Below, piece after piece: positions 17,084 to 24,685 of a DNA stretch of 64,000 nt. Source of the DNA: Intestinimonas sp. (GTDB lineage Bacteria; Bacillota; Clostridia; Oscillospirales; Oscillospiraceae). Every line of letters begins with the position of its first letter. Within the stretch, counting starts at the first letter, position 1. The position numbers and the translations under genes were made by a program. The stretch is taken from the NCBI GenBank assembly GCA_022653075.1, contig JALCSB010000005.1, positions 1 to 64,000 of the forward strand. Reading direction: 5' to 3'. Under the pieces are notes generated by a model, which had not been told where the DNA came from, searched no databases, and saw only the letters and a program-made list of their open reading frames with translations.

Positions 17084-17203
17084 GTGTCCTTCGGACTGTC
17101 ATCGGCTGGATTCGCCCCACATATCGCCGTGGCTATGGAGTCCTACCCCAACCGCTGGACACATCATGTCATGGTCTCGGATGAGCTCCAAATTCATAAA
17201 TGA
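17084..17203 (+). pseudogene. Carboxy-terminal remnant of a DUF5655-like protein
   Basis: The frame VSFGLSSAGFAPHIAVAMES followed by YPNRWTHHVMVSDELQIHK ends at TGA 17203. 'PNRWTHHV' with a following helix is typical of the end of small DUF5655-type proteins. Just upstream, the expected PEGV residues are in a different frame (one base off near 17070) and nothing of the rest survives. It is therefore a truncated, frameshifted leftover. The TGA is 13 bases before the flavodoxin ATG. Confidence 0.5.
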
Positions 17204-17215
17204 GGTATTGCTGTC

Positions 17216-17662
17216 ATGAAAACCGTAATTTGTTATTACTCCCGCCACCACGGGAACACACTGAAAGTTCTGGAGGCCATGGCCGAGGGACAGGATGTCG
17301 AACTCATTGATGTGACCGCCCCCCGCGCGGCAGTGCATCTGGAGCGGTACGACGCCGTGGGCTTTGCCTCCGGCATCTACTACGGGAAGTTTCATGACAA
17401 CGTGACGAGCTTTGCGCGGCAATATCTGCCTGAGGGGAAGGATGTGTTTTTCATCTATACCTGCGGTTCCAAGCGGGACGGCTATACCAAGGTCATTGCC
17501 GAGGCCGTGACCGCCAAGCGCGCTAACATTCTGGGCGAGTACGGATGCAGAGGCTACGACACCTTCGGCCCTTTCAAACTGGTGGGCGGTATCGCCAAGG
17601 GGCATCCCAATGCAGATGAGCTGCAAAAAGCCAGAGAGTTTTTCCGTTCCATCTGCAAGTGA
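17216..17662 (+). CDS. Flavodoxin family protein
   Basis: This 148-residue FMN-binding electron carrier has the phosphate-binding loop near the amino terminus (CYYSRHHGNTLKVLEAMAE, equivalent to the T/S-x-T-G-N-T loop but with RHHGN) and the second flavin-contacting strand around DAVGFASGIYYGKFHDN. Full length for the family, cytosolic. The terminal codon overlaps the TfoX remnant by four bases. The partner reductase is not evident nearby. Confidence 0.8.
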   Translation: MKTVICYYSRHHGNTLKVLEAMAEGQDVELIDVTAPRAAVHLERYDAVGFASGIYYGKFHDNVTSFARQYLPEGKDVFFIYTCGSKRDGYTKVIAEAVTAKRANILGEYGCRGYDTFGPFKLVGGIAKGHPNADELQKAREFFRSICK

Positions 17663-17895
17663 GTGACGAGAGGGGAGTTTCCCATGGCAACATCGCCTGT
17701 GACAACACCGTGTTTGTAAAGATATTACCGGAGCTTGCGGATGTGATGGCCGGCGCGGAGAGTGATCTACCCAACGAGGGCGGCAAGGAGCACTACATTT
17801 TGGATCCTGAGAACACAGAAAAGGTTCGGAAGGTGATTGAGATAAGCTCATCACGCCGCTGCCCAGGCCGCGGAAAAAGAAATGAGGCAAAATGA
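17659..17895 (+). pseudogene. Truncated TfoX/Sxy-like protein
   Basis: From CDNTVFVKILPELADVMAGA through GGKEHYILDPENTEKVRKVI this matches the carboxy-terminal half of the TfoX amino-terminal domain (normally 'CDNT.yvK..P.l...m...e...Py.GAk.hyil'). The first ~40 residues, which should include the family's KKMFGEY-type motif, are gone, replaced by a short unrelated lead. Frame and length argue for a decayed copy. It may still be translated by coupling to the flavodoxin stop. Confidence 0.6.
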
Positions 17896-18353
17896 TGAAA
17901 TTTAAAAGTCCGCTGCTGGCGGTATCCGACATAGCCGCTTCCATCGATTTCTATAAACGAGTTCTGGGTCTGCGCGTCGTTATGGATTTTGGGGCCAATG
18001 TGACGCTCACCGGCGGCGTCTGCCTGCAAACACTGGACACCTGGCAGGACTTTCTGGAGGGCAATTCGATTTCCCTCGGCGGGAACGCCGGGGAACTCTA
18101 TTTTGAAGAGGACGATTTTGACGCCTTTGCCCGGAAACTGCAGGGGGAGTCTGTCGAATATGTCCACCCAGTCAAGGAACACCGCTGGGGCCAGCGGGTG
18201 GTGCGTCTCTACGATCCGGATCACCACATCATAGAGGTGGGCGAAAACATAAAATCTGTCTGCCGCCGTTTTCTAGGCAGCGGCATGACCGAAGAGCAGA
18301 CGGCAGCGCGGATGGATGTGCCGCTGAAATTCGTAAAGGCTTGCCAAAAGTAA
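17892..18353 (+). CDS. VOC (glyoxalase/bleomycin-resistance) family protein
   Basis: A 153-residue vicinal-oxygen-chelate fold protein. Two paired beta-alpha-beta modules can be seen: LLAVSDIAASIDFYKRVLGL in the first and GELYFEEDDFDAFARKL to RLYDPDHHIIEVGE in the second, with His and Glu positions typical for metal binding in DPDHHIIEVGE. Specific reaction unknown; glyoxalase-like or thiol-transferase-like roles are both possible. It overlaps the TfoX remnant by four bases and ends close to the next gene. Confidence 0.82.
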   Translation: MMKFKSPLLAVSDIAASIDFYKRVLGLRVVMDFGANVTLTGGVCLQTLDTWQDFLEGNSISLGGNAGELYFEEDDFDAFARKLQGESVEYVHPVKEHRWGQRVVRLYDPDHHIIEVGENIKSVCRRFLGSGMTEEQTAARMDVPLKFVKACQK

Positions 18354-18370
18354 ACGCGAGGAGGTGCGAT

Positions 18371-18808
18371 ATGGCAGATGGCTTTATATGTGCCCGCCTG
18401 ACCGACAGGGACGCAGTGGCGGCCTGCGCCTATGCGGATCAGATTGCGGCGGAGAGCCGGGCGTCCGGCTGCTGGTATCCATATTTTAAAGAGTTCGCGG
18501 CACTGCTGCGGCACAAAAATTCTCTGGTACGAAACCGCACCATGATGATTCTTGCAGCCAATGCCCGCTGGGACACCCAGGGTCAACTGGACGCATTGCT
18601 GGCCGAATTCCTCAGCCATATCACAGATGAAAAACCCATCACGGCAAGACAGTGCATCAAGGCGCTACGGGAGATTGCCGCTGCGAAGCCGGAACTGATT
18701 CCACAGATTCGGTCGGCTTTGGAAAATGCCGACCTGTCGGGCTATCGGGACAGCATGCAGCCGCTGATTCTGAAGGACATCACGGCAACGCTGGGGCAGC
18801 TCCCATGA
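18371..18808 (+). CDS. HEAT-repeat-like protein (clostridial 'SufBD'-labelled family)
   Basis: A 145-residue all-helical protein with two to three HEAT-like repeats: YFKEFAALLRHKNSLVRNRT, ILAANARWDTQGQLDALLAE and KPITARQCIKALREIAAAKP. Close relatives in clostridia are often annotated as SufBD protein, but nothing here resembles the SufB/SufD scaffold, so that name should not be taken as function. ATG at 18371 follows AGGAGG with six bases spacing. The ten-codon upstream extension lacks a ribosome site. It overlaps the next gene by four bases. Confidence 0.7.
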   Translation: MADGFICARLTDRDAVAACAYADQIAAESRASGCWYPYFKEFAALLRHKNSLVRNRTMMILAANARWDTQGQLDALLAEFLSHITDEKPITARQCIKALREIAAAKPELIPQIRSALENADLSGYRDSMQPLILKDITATLGQLP

Positions 18809-19341
18809 AAAAGCGATTACCGAATATTTTAACCGCCCTGCGCTTTCCCCTTGCCTTGGGGCTACTGCCGGCAGAGGCGTTATCGGCGACGTTTTTGGTG
18901 CTTTATCTCCTTTGCTGCCTGACCGACGCGCTGGACGGATATTTTGCCCGGCGCTTTGGCGCTTACTCTGACACGGGCGCGCGGCTGGACTCCGCAGCGG
19001 ATTTCCTGCTGGTCGCTGTGCTGATTTTTAAGCTTTGGCCGGTCATTATGCCTGGGGCGGGACTTGCTCTTTGGATTGCCGGTGTGGCTCTGGTTCGTTT
19101 TGCAGCAGCTCTGACCGCACGAATTCGATTCGGGAGACTTGGCTTTCTGCACACCTTTGGCAACAAGCTGACCGGCGTGCTGCTGGCGCTGTATCCGCTG
19201 GCTCTAATGCTGACCCAATCCCGCTGGGTCCTTTTGGTCATTCTGTTCGCTGCAAGCCTTTCTGCCGTCGAGGAGCTTTTCATCGAGCTGACAGCGGCGG
19301 AGTGGGATCCAAACAGAGCGTTCCTTTTTAAGAAGAAGTGA
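18805..19341 (+). CDS. CDP-alcohol phosphatidyltransferase family protein
   Basis: A 178-residue integral membrane enzyme that joins a CDP-activated lipid to an alcohol. The catalytic signature D-G-x2-A-R-x8-G-x3-D-x3-D is complete: DALDGYFARRFGAYSD followed by TGARLDSAAD. About five further hydrophobic spans follow. It is close in length to PgsA-type phosphatidylglycerophosphate synthases, but a second copy in an accessory element could have another alcohol as acceptor. Its ATG overlaps the preceding stop. Confidence 0.82.
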   Translation: MKKRLPNILTALRFPLALGLLPAEALSATFLVLYLLCCLTDALDGYFARRFGAYSDTGARLDSAADFLLVAVLIFKLWPVIMPGAGLALWIAGVALVRFAAALTARIRFGRLGFLHTFGNKLTGVLLALYPLALMLTQSRWVLLVILFAASLSAVEELFIELTAAEWDPNRAFLFKKK

Positions 19342-19406
19342 ATCATATGCCAAAGAAAAAGCTAAAGCTGCCGGGGCAGCTGCTCTAACCGAAAAGAGGC
19401 CAAGCG

Positions 19407-19436
19407 AGGCCACCCGCCGATTTTGGCGGGTGGCCT
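19407..19436 (+). terminator. Hairpin after the phosphatidyltransferase gene
   Basis: AGGCCACCCGCC pairs with GGCGGGTGGCCT (12 bp) around GATTTT. There is no long T-run after it, so efficiency is uncertain. Confidence 0.5.
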
Positions 19437-19527
19437 TATAGGTGCGATTGTGATCTGTGATAACCTGTGTTATGATTAAAAATAAAAACAAATTGTAAGT
19501 TGTATGGAAAATAAAAGAGGTGTCCCC

Positions 19528-20220
19528 ATGACTGCGGTAAAATTTCAAATCCATGACATTCCCGCCATCCTGTATGGTGTAAATTCTAACCGGATCTGGC
19601 TGTTCGTTCACGGCAAGTGCGGGTACAAGGAGGAGGCGGAAGCCTTTGCGGAAATCGCCTGCCCCAAGGGTGCTCAGGTGCTGGCCATCGACTTGCCGGA
19701 ACACGGGAAGCGAAAATCCGAAACTGGTTTTGACCCGTGGCATGTGGTGCCGGAGCTGCGGGAGGTTATGGCATATCTCCGGCAGCGCTGGATGCATATC
19801 TGCCTGCGGGCCAACAGCATTGGAGCGTGGTTTTCCATGCTGGCCTTACCGGACATGCCGCCGGAACAGGCGCTGTTTGTTTCGCCGGTGCTGGACATGG
19901 AACAGCTCATCCGCAGTATGATGATCTGGGCGTCTGTGGATGAAGCACAGCTGGAGCGGGAAGGCGAGATTCCCACCAACTTTGGCGAAACACTTTCCTG
20001 GGACTATCTCCAATATGCCAAAGCGCACCCCATCGTAAAATGGGCGGCCCAGACGGCAATCTTATATGCCGGTCAGGACAATCTGACCGACCGGGGTACG
20101 GTGAATGCGTTTGTCAGTCATTTTGGCTGCAATCTGACCGTTATGGAAAACGGTGAACATTGGTTCCATACTCCGGAACAGCTCAACGTGCTGAAAAGCT
20201 GGGAGGAGACCAACACATGA
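19528..20220 (+). CDS. Alpha/beta hydrolase
   Basis: A 230-residue serine hydrolase of the alpha/beta fold. The oxyanion region WLFVHGKCGYKEEAEAFAEI, VLAIDLPEHGKRK and the nucleophile elbow RANSIGAWFSMLAL (Ser within N-S-I-G rather than the usual G-x-S-x-G) are visible, and the histidine is probably in NGEHWFHTPEQL. Start taken at ATG 19528 with AGAGGTG five bases upstream; an ATG eight codons earlier has no ribosome site. It overlaps the deformylase gene by four bases. Substrate unknown. Confidence 0.78.
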   Translation: MTAVKFQIHDIPAILYGVNSNRIWLFVHGKCGYKEEAEAFAEIACPKGAQVLAIDLPEHGKRKSETGFDPWHVVPELREVMAYLRQRWMHICLRANSIGAWFSMLALPDMPPEQALFVSPVLDMEQLIRSMMIWASVDEAQLEREGEIPTNFGETLSWDYLQYAKAHPIVKWAAQTAILYAGQDNLTDRGTVNAFVSHFGCNLTVMENGEHWFHTPEQLNVLKSWEETNT

Positions 20221-20627
20221 TTCGGGAAATTTGCATGGACGAGGCGTTCCTTGCCCAGAAAGCCGAGCCGGCCACGGCGGATGATCTCGATGTGGGGGAG
20301 GATTTGCTGGAGACGCTGAAAGCCCACAAAGACGGCTGCGTGGGCATGGCGGCCAATATGATCGGCGTCAACAAACGCATCATTGCTTTTGATAATGAGG
20401 GCAAGTATATGATACTGTTTAACCCGGAGATTATGAAAAAGTCCGAACCCTACGAGACGGAAGAGGGCTGCCTGTCTCTCACCGGTACCCGAAGAACGAA
20501 GCGCTTCAAGTCCATCAAGGTACAATACCAGAATGAGAAATTTCAGACCCGCCTGAAAACCTTCACCGGCTGGACGGCGCAGATCATTCAGCACGAAGTG
20601 GACCACTGTGAGGGGATTCTGATATAG
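20217..20627 (+). CDS. def: Peptide deformylase (second-type, short)
   Basis: The enzyme removes formyl from the initiator methionine of new proteins. Three family motifs are recognisable over 136 residues: GMAANMIG (normally GxGLAAxQ, so the conserved Gln is replaced), EGCLSL with the metal-binding Cys, and QHEVDHCEG with the HExDH metal/catalytic set. The altered motif 1 puts it with the divergent deformylase-like proteins common as extra copies in clostridia. The ATG overlaps the hydrolase stop; an in-frame upstream ATG lies inside the hydrolase gene. Confidence 0.8.
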   Translation: MIREICMDEAFLAQKAEPATADDLDVGEDLLETLKAHKDGCVGMAANMIGVNKRIIAFDNEGKYMILFNPEIMKKSEPYETEEGCLSLTGTRRTKRFKSIKVQYQNEKFQTRLKTFTGWTAQIIQHEVDHCEGILI

Positions 20628-20668
20628 TCATGGGAGCCTGCTGAGAGCTACCGTATTACGGACGGACC

Positions 20669-20717
20669 AAAATCGTTTCTACAGGAATTGAGAAGGCATC
20701 CTGTAGAAACGATTTTT
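20669..20717 (+). terminator. Strong terminator after the deformylase gene
   Basis: AAAATCGTTTCTACAGGA pairs perfectly with TCCTGTAGAAACGATTTT (18 bp), ending in TTTTT. The A-rich left flank makes it bidirectional in principle. Confidence 0.85.
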
Positions 20718-20799
20718 AGGGCTTAATCTGTAGTGGGGAACGGCCTCATAAAAGAATCATATATTGTAACATAGTATTATTGGAAAGGTAGCGATACGT

Positions 20800-21546
20800 G
20801 TGGCTCCATGTCCTGCCGTAACATGTTCATATAAAATTCGATCCGGAGATTCTTTGCGGCTGATTGCGCAACACTTTAATACAACCACAGAGGCAATCAT
20901 GTCGGCAAATCCCATGCTTAATGAAAATAATCTGCGCATTGGGCAGGTAATCTGTATTCCCAAGAACTACAGAACTATGCCCTCACAGTCTATTACCGAG
21001 TGCATCAGCAAGACGCAACAGACGCTAAGCAGCCAAATGCGGCTGTTGTGGGAACAGCATGTTTATTGGACGAGACTGTTCATTGTCAGCAGTGCTTTTG
21101 GATTGCCCGACGCGAAATTCGTAACCAATCGCCTTCTGCGTAATCCAAAAGATTTTGAAGCGGCATTGAGGCTGTTTTATGGGGAAAATATTGCTGCAAA
21201 ATTTGCAGAGCTATTCACAAGCCATCTCACAATTGCAGCCGAGCTTGTTATGGCTGCAAAAGCTGGCGATAATACCACAGCTGCCGAGGCTGAGAGTCGA
21301 TGGTACAAAAACGCGGATGAGATTGCAGCCTTCCTGAGTAGTATCAATCCGTATTGGTCGGCGCAGGAGTGGCAGAAAATGCTGTATGACCACCTTGCAA
21401 TGACGAAGACGGAAGCCGTTGATATCCTGACTCAAAAATATGAGGACAGCATCAGCACCTTTGATCATATTGAGCAGCAAGCGTTAATGATGGCCGATGT
21501 GATGACGCAGGGACTTATAAAACAGTTTCCGCAACAGTTCAGATAA
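20800..21546 (+). CDS. LysM-domain protein with a clostridial helical carboxy-terminal domain
   Basis: Residues ~9-52 are a LysM peptidoglycan/chitin-binding module (YKIRSGDSLRLIAQHFNTTT ... RIGQVICIPK). The rest (~65-248) is a helical domain known as a free-standing protein in many Firmicutes, often mislabelled acetylglutamate kinase, with LLWEQHVYWTRLFIVSSAFG, RLLRNPKDF, HLTIAAELVMAAKAGD and INPYWSAQEWQKMLYDHL. No signal peptide is visible. Starts at GTG (VAPCPAVTCSY), as usual for such proteins. A spore-coat or cortex location is plausible but inferred. Confidence 0.75.
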   Translation: MAPCPAVTCSYKIRSGDSLRLIAQHFNTTTEAIMSANPMLNENNLRIGQVICIPKNYRTMPSQSITECISKTQQTLSSQMRLLWEQHVYWTRLFIVSSAFGLPDAKFVTNRLLRNPKDFEAALRLFYGENIAAKFAELFTSHLTIAAELVMAAKAGDNTTAAEAESRWYKNADEIAAFLSSINPYWSAQEWQKMLYDHLAMTKTEAVDILTQKYEDSISTFDHIEQQALMMADVMTQGLIKQFPQQFR

Positions 21547-21713
21547 AAAGCTGAATTTGATTTTATGATAATATTCGCTTGTCGTATGCCGTAAACATTT
21601 ATTCTATGCGGGTTTCCGAGTTTGTCCTTATGAACACTTGTACCATGCGGAGTGTCCTTATAGGATCTGAGTATCCTTTAAGGGCACAATGTTTTTTATC
21701 CGGCTTTTGCTTC

Positions 21714-21738
21714 GGAGTAGCTTAATGCTACTCCTTTT
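21714..21738 (+). terminator. Terminator in the 21547-21852 gap
   Basis: GGAGTAGC pairs with GCTACTCC around TTAAT, followed by TTTTCTCGTTTTT. The remainder of this 306-bp gap shows nothing else recognisable. Confidence 0.75.
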
Positions 21739-21852
21739 CTCGTTTTTAAGCGTACATTCGTTTCTGGAATGCTTTCGCGCTCCGGAACGGTAAAGGCTCC
21801 GATGCAGTTGTAAAAAATAGTGATGCACTGGATGGTCTAACCTCCGACCTTT

Positions 21853-22248
21853 TCAGATGTGATACACGTCGATGTGGTCGATGAGGTCCGTCACCATACG
21901 CTGGGAAAGCTTCGTTGTACCCATGTACCGATACGTCTTAAAGTTAATCACATCGCCGCAATACTCACATTTACGGTAACCAGCCGAACGCCCTTTTGCC
22001 GTGCCTTTCACGATGACAGCCTCCACATGCCCCGCCTCGATTTCTTTCATCATGGAGGGAAAGCCGGGATGGTCAGACTGGGGTCCGGAAGCTCCGTCTT
22101 CGGTAAAATAAGCCGGTTGCGGGAAGCCGCTTCGTCGGGCATAGTCCTCCGGCATCTGCTTCTGATGGGATATGCTGTTGCTCTCACCTTGCAACTTATC
22201 GTTGCGGGATAACCGTTCGTATAGCGGAGTGATTTTGCCGCTGCTTAT
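21853..22248 (-). pseudogene. Internally deleted serine recombinase (TndX/Tn4451-like) with lost start codon
   Basis: Reading from 22248: GKITPLYERLSRNDKLQGES, SISHQKQMPEDYARRSGFPQ and FPSMMKEIEAGHVEAVIVK are the amino-terminal catalytic domain of a large serine recombinase, including the Ser of YERLSR. The frame then jumps to the extreme carboxy terminus (TKLSQRMVTDLIDHIDVYH), so more than 350 codons are deleted. The codon in start position, eight bases after AGGAGG, is ATA instead of ATG. It is a dead recombinase, evidence of an older element inside element 1. Confidence 0.78.
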
Positions 22249-22411
22249 GCTTTCGTCCTCCTGTGTATAAAATGCCCTAAATGCTCACACTAACCGTGAG
22301 AAAAAATCATGATTAAGAAGTCGCTTAGAGCATATAACGCCGAAAACGCACACTTCTGTTTTCTCTTTTGCAGGAGAGTAAATTCCGCAGAACGCTGCTG
22401 ATTCCCAGTAT

Positions 22412-22987
22412 TTACACTCCGCCGAAGTGAAACACAACGCCGACCGCCGCCGAGGCCAGAATCCACACGATGGGATGTAGTTTTCCCGTCCGGTGAATTC
22501 CCCGGGTCAGAAGGAGGAGGAGGGCGGCCAGAATCACGGCCTTCCAGTTGACTGCCGCCGGCAGGTTTTCCACGGCCTTCGAGTTCAGAAGTGTGATCAC
22601 GGCTACGGAAAGCCCGGAGGCGGCAATAAGGCCCGTGGAGGCCGGGCGCAGACAGCCGAAGACCGACTTTACATAACGATTGTTCTGAAAGTTACGCAGA
22701 AATGCGGTGATTAGCAGAATGATGACGATGGACGGTGCCACCAGACCCAGCGTGGCGATGATCGCCCCGGGGACGCCGGAGACGGTAAATCCCACATAGG
22801 TTGCCATATTGACGCCGATGGGACCAGGGGTCGATTCCGACACGGCCACCATATCCGCCAGTTGGCTCTGATTAAACCAGCCCGTGCTGTCTGCCATGCG
22901 GGAGAGGAACGGCAGCGTTGCCAGTCCTCCACCCACCGAAAAAAGGCCGGTCTTGAAAAACTCCCAAAAAAGACGCGGCAGGATCAT
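22412..22987 (-). CDS. Chromate transporter family protein, half-size subunit (ChrA domain)
   Basis: A 191-residue membrane protein equal to one half of classical ChrA. The motif region FFKTGLFSVGGGLATLPFLS is followed by VAVSESTPGPIGVNMATYVG, both diagnostic for the CHR family, then four to five hydrophobic spans. It overlaps the preceding half-gene by four bases and the two presumably form a heterodimer. In clostridia the substrate of such pairs is often unproven; chromate or sulfate-like anions are the family's known cargo. A LysR regulator is divergent. Confidence 0.85.
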   Translation of the reverse strand: MILPRLFWEFFKTGLFSVGGGLATLPFLSRMADSTGWFNQSQLADMVAVSESTPGPIGVNMATYVGFTVSGVPGAIIATLGLVAPSIVIILLITAFLRNFQNNRYVKSVFGCLRPASTGLIAASGLSVAVITLLNSKAVENLPAAVNWKAVILAALLLLLTRGIHRTGKLHPIVWILASAAVGVVFHFGGV

Positions 22988-23544
22988 GTTGCATCCCCCA
23001 CCTTTCCCTGCAAGCTGTGCAAAAGCTCCGCCGCGATGCCGATAGCGGCGGAAACCAACACAAGAATCGTGGGGGAGATATTCAGAACATACGACAGAAC
23101 CAGTACAGCCAAAAAGATGAGAAAAGTCAGGCGGCCGGTGACGGCTCCCTTCCAGAGTTTGCTGATGGCGTTGAAAATCAAAATGCAGACGCAGACCCGA
23201 ATGCCGGCAAAAGCATTCTGCACGGCTGGAATATCGGCAAAATTCGTAATCAGTCCCGCTAAAACAGAGAGGATTACAACGGACGGGAACACAACGCCAA
23301 GTGTTGCAAAAGTTCCACCGGCGGTACCCCGCTGCTTTTGCCCGATGAAGGTGGCGGTATTAACCGCGATAACGCCCGGTGTACACTGGCCGATGGCAAA
23401 ATAATTCGCCAACTCCTCGTCCGTCGCCCAGTTCCTGTTTTCTACGATCTCGCGCTGTAAAATGGGCAGCATGGCGTATCCTCCGCCAAAGGTCATTACG
23501 CCGACCTTTGCAAAGGTCCAGAACAGGTTCCATAAGCTGGTCAT
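22984..23544 (-). CDS. Chromate transporter family protein, half-size subunit (ChrA domain)
   Basis: First gene of the pair. 186 residues with FWTFAKVGVMTFGGGYAMLP at the amino terminus and FAIGQCTPGVIAVNTATFIG, the two conserved CHR motifs, followed by hydrophobic helices. Its sequence differs from the second subunit, as in short-chain CHR heterodimers. Transcribed from the 23545-23652 divergent region shared with the LysR gene, whose palindrome may control both. Confidence 0.85.
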   Translation of the reverse strand: MTSLWNLFWTFAKVGVMTFGGGYAMLPILQREIVENRNWATDEELANYFAIGQCTPGVIAVNTATFIGQKQRGTAGGTFATLGVVFPSVVILSVLAGLITNFADIPAVQNAFAGIRVCVCILIFNAISKLWKGAVTGRLTFLIFLAVLVLSYVLNISPTILVLVSAAIGIAAELLHSLQGKVGDAT

Positions 23545-23619
23545 AGTTTAACCCTCCTTTTTTCACCACCATGGTAGCATATATTTTTTTATATTGAAAA
23601 TATTTGTTTTGTGTGATAT

Positions 23620-23638
23620 CTATATGATAATCATATAG
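23620..23638. promoter_or_regulatory. 19-bp palindrome, likely LysR-type operator
   Basis: CTATATGATAATCATATAG is a perfect inverted repeat (9+1+9) containing the T-N11-A pattern of LysR sites. It lies 14 bp upstream of the LysR ATG and in the divergent promoter region of the chromate-transporter pair. Confidence 0.65.
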
Positions 23639-23652
23639 GTTGGAGGAGAACA

Positions 23653-24534
23653 ATGGATATTCGTCAGTTGACATACTTTGTAGAAGTGGCAGACCAGGGG
23701 ACGGTGACTGCGGCGGCAAAGACGCTCCATTTGTCCCAGCCTCCGCTCAGCACGCAGATTCAGTTGCTCGAGCAGGAACTGGGATGCAAACTTTTTGACC
23801 GAGGCGCCCGGCGTATGCAGCTTACGGATGCCGGACGGACGCTCTATACGCGCGCCCGCGGCATTCTGGACCTGTGTACTTCTGTAAAAAGTGAGATGTC
23901 GGACCTGCGGGCCGGCACCGCGGGGACGCTTCGGCTTGGCTTGGCGTCCTCCGTATGCGAGATTTTTCTGACGCGCTGGCTCAAACGGTACCACGCCGGC
24001 CATAAGCGGTTACGGTTTGAACTGTACGAGGCCAATACCTATCAGCTGCTGGAAAAGGTCCGTTCCAATCAGGTTGAGCTGGCTTTTGTCCGTGCGCCGT
24101 TCTCCGCGCCCGATTTAAATTGCATTTCCCTGCGGAGCGAACCATTCTGTGCGGTGGGGCGGCCTGACTATTTCTCCGGAACGGGGGATGGGGCGTTCGG
24201 ATTGGAGCAGCTCAATCAGGCACCGCTGCTTTTTTACCGGCGATGGGAGCAGATTTTGATGGAAATCTTTCAGAATAGGGGGCTGCATCCCCGAGTCTTC
24301 TGTGTCAGCGACGATGCCCGCACCACGGTTAGCATGGCGGAGGCGGGTTTTGGCGTTGGGGTGGTCCCGCAGTCGGCGCTGCCCCTGCGCTCTGCGGGTC
24401 TGGAACAGCATGTGATTGATGAAGTCGGTCTGCGCTCGGAAATCTGCGCCGTCTGCCGCCGAGACATTTATGTCTCGGCCGCCGCCAAGCAGTTTTTTGA
24501 GTGCATTCAGGTAAGGCAGGATACGAAGGAATAA
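23653..24534 (+). CDS. LysR family transcriptional regulator
   Basis: 293 residues: winged helix-turn-helix (~1-60, MDIRQLTYFVEVADQGTVTA ... LSQPPLSTQIQLLEQELGCK) and an inducer-binding domain (~90-290). Full length, with a GGAGGAG ribosome site. Divergent arrangement with the chromate-transporter pair and the palindrome in the shared spacer suggest it controls both that pair and itself. The inducer cannot be told from sequence. Confidence 0.88.
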   Translation: MDIRQLTYFVEVADQGTVTAAAKTLHLSQPPLSTQIQLLEQELGCKLFDRGARRMQLTDAGRTLYTRARGILDLCTSVKSEMSDLRAGTAGTLRLGLASSVCEIFLTRWLKRYHAGHKRLRFELYEANTYQLLEKVRSNQVELAFVRAPFSAPDLNCISLRSEPFCAVGRPDYFSGTGDGAFGLEQLNQAPLLFYRRWEQILMEIFQNRGLHPRVFCVSDDARTTVSMAEAGFGVGVVPQSALPLRSAGLEQHVIDEVGLRSEICAVCRRDIYVSAAAKQFFECIQVRQDTKE

Positions 24535-24545
24535 AAAATACGGAT

Positions 24546-24593
24546 ACAAGCAAGCGGAGTGGACAACTTTTGTTGTCCACTCCGCTTGCTTGT
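24546..24593. terminator. 22-bp perfect stem between convergent genes
   Basis: ACAAGCAAGCGGAGTGGACA... pairs over 22 bp with 24572-24593 around a TTTT loop. It sits between the convergent LysR and recombinase genes. It lacks a T-run, so it may be a bidirectional terminator or a structural site. A second inverted pair, GGGTGCAAAT (24594-24603) with ATTTGCACCC (24658-24667), lies directly beside it. Confidence 0.55.
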
Positions 24594-24685
24594 GGGTGCA
24601 AATGAGAAAAAAGGATCAAATATTTGGCCCGATGACAGGTTCCCGGTGGACCTGCGGATTTGCACCCCGCGCCCGGCCGATACGC

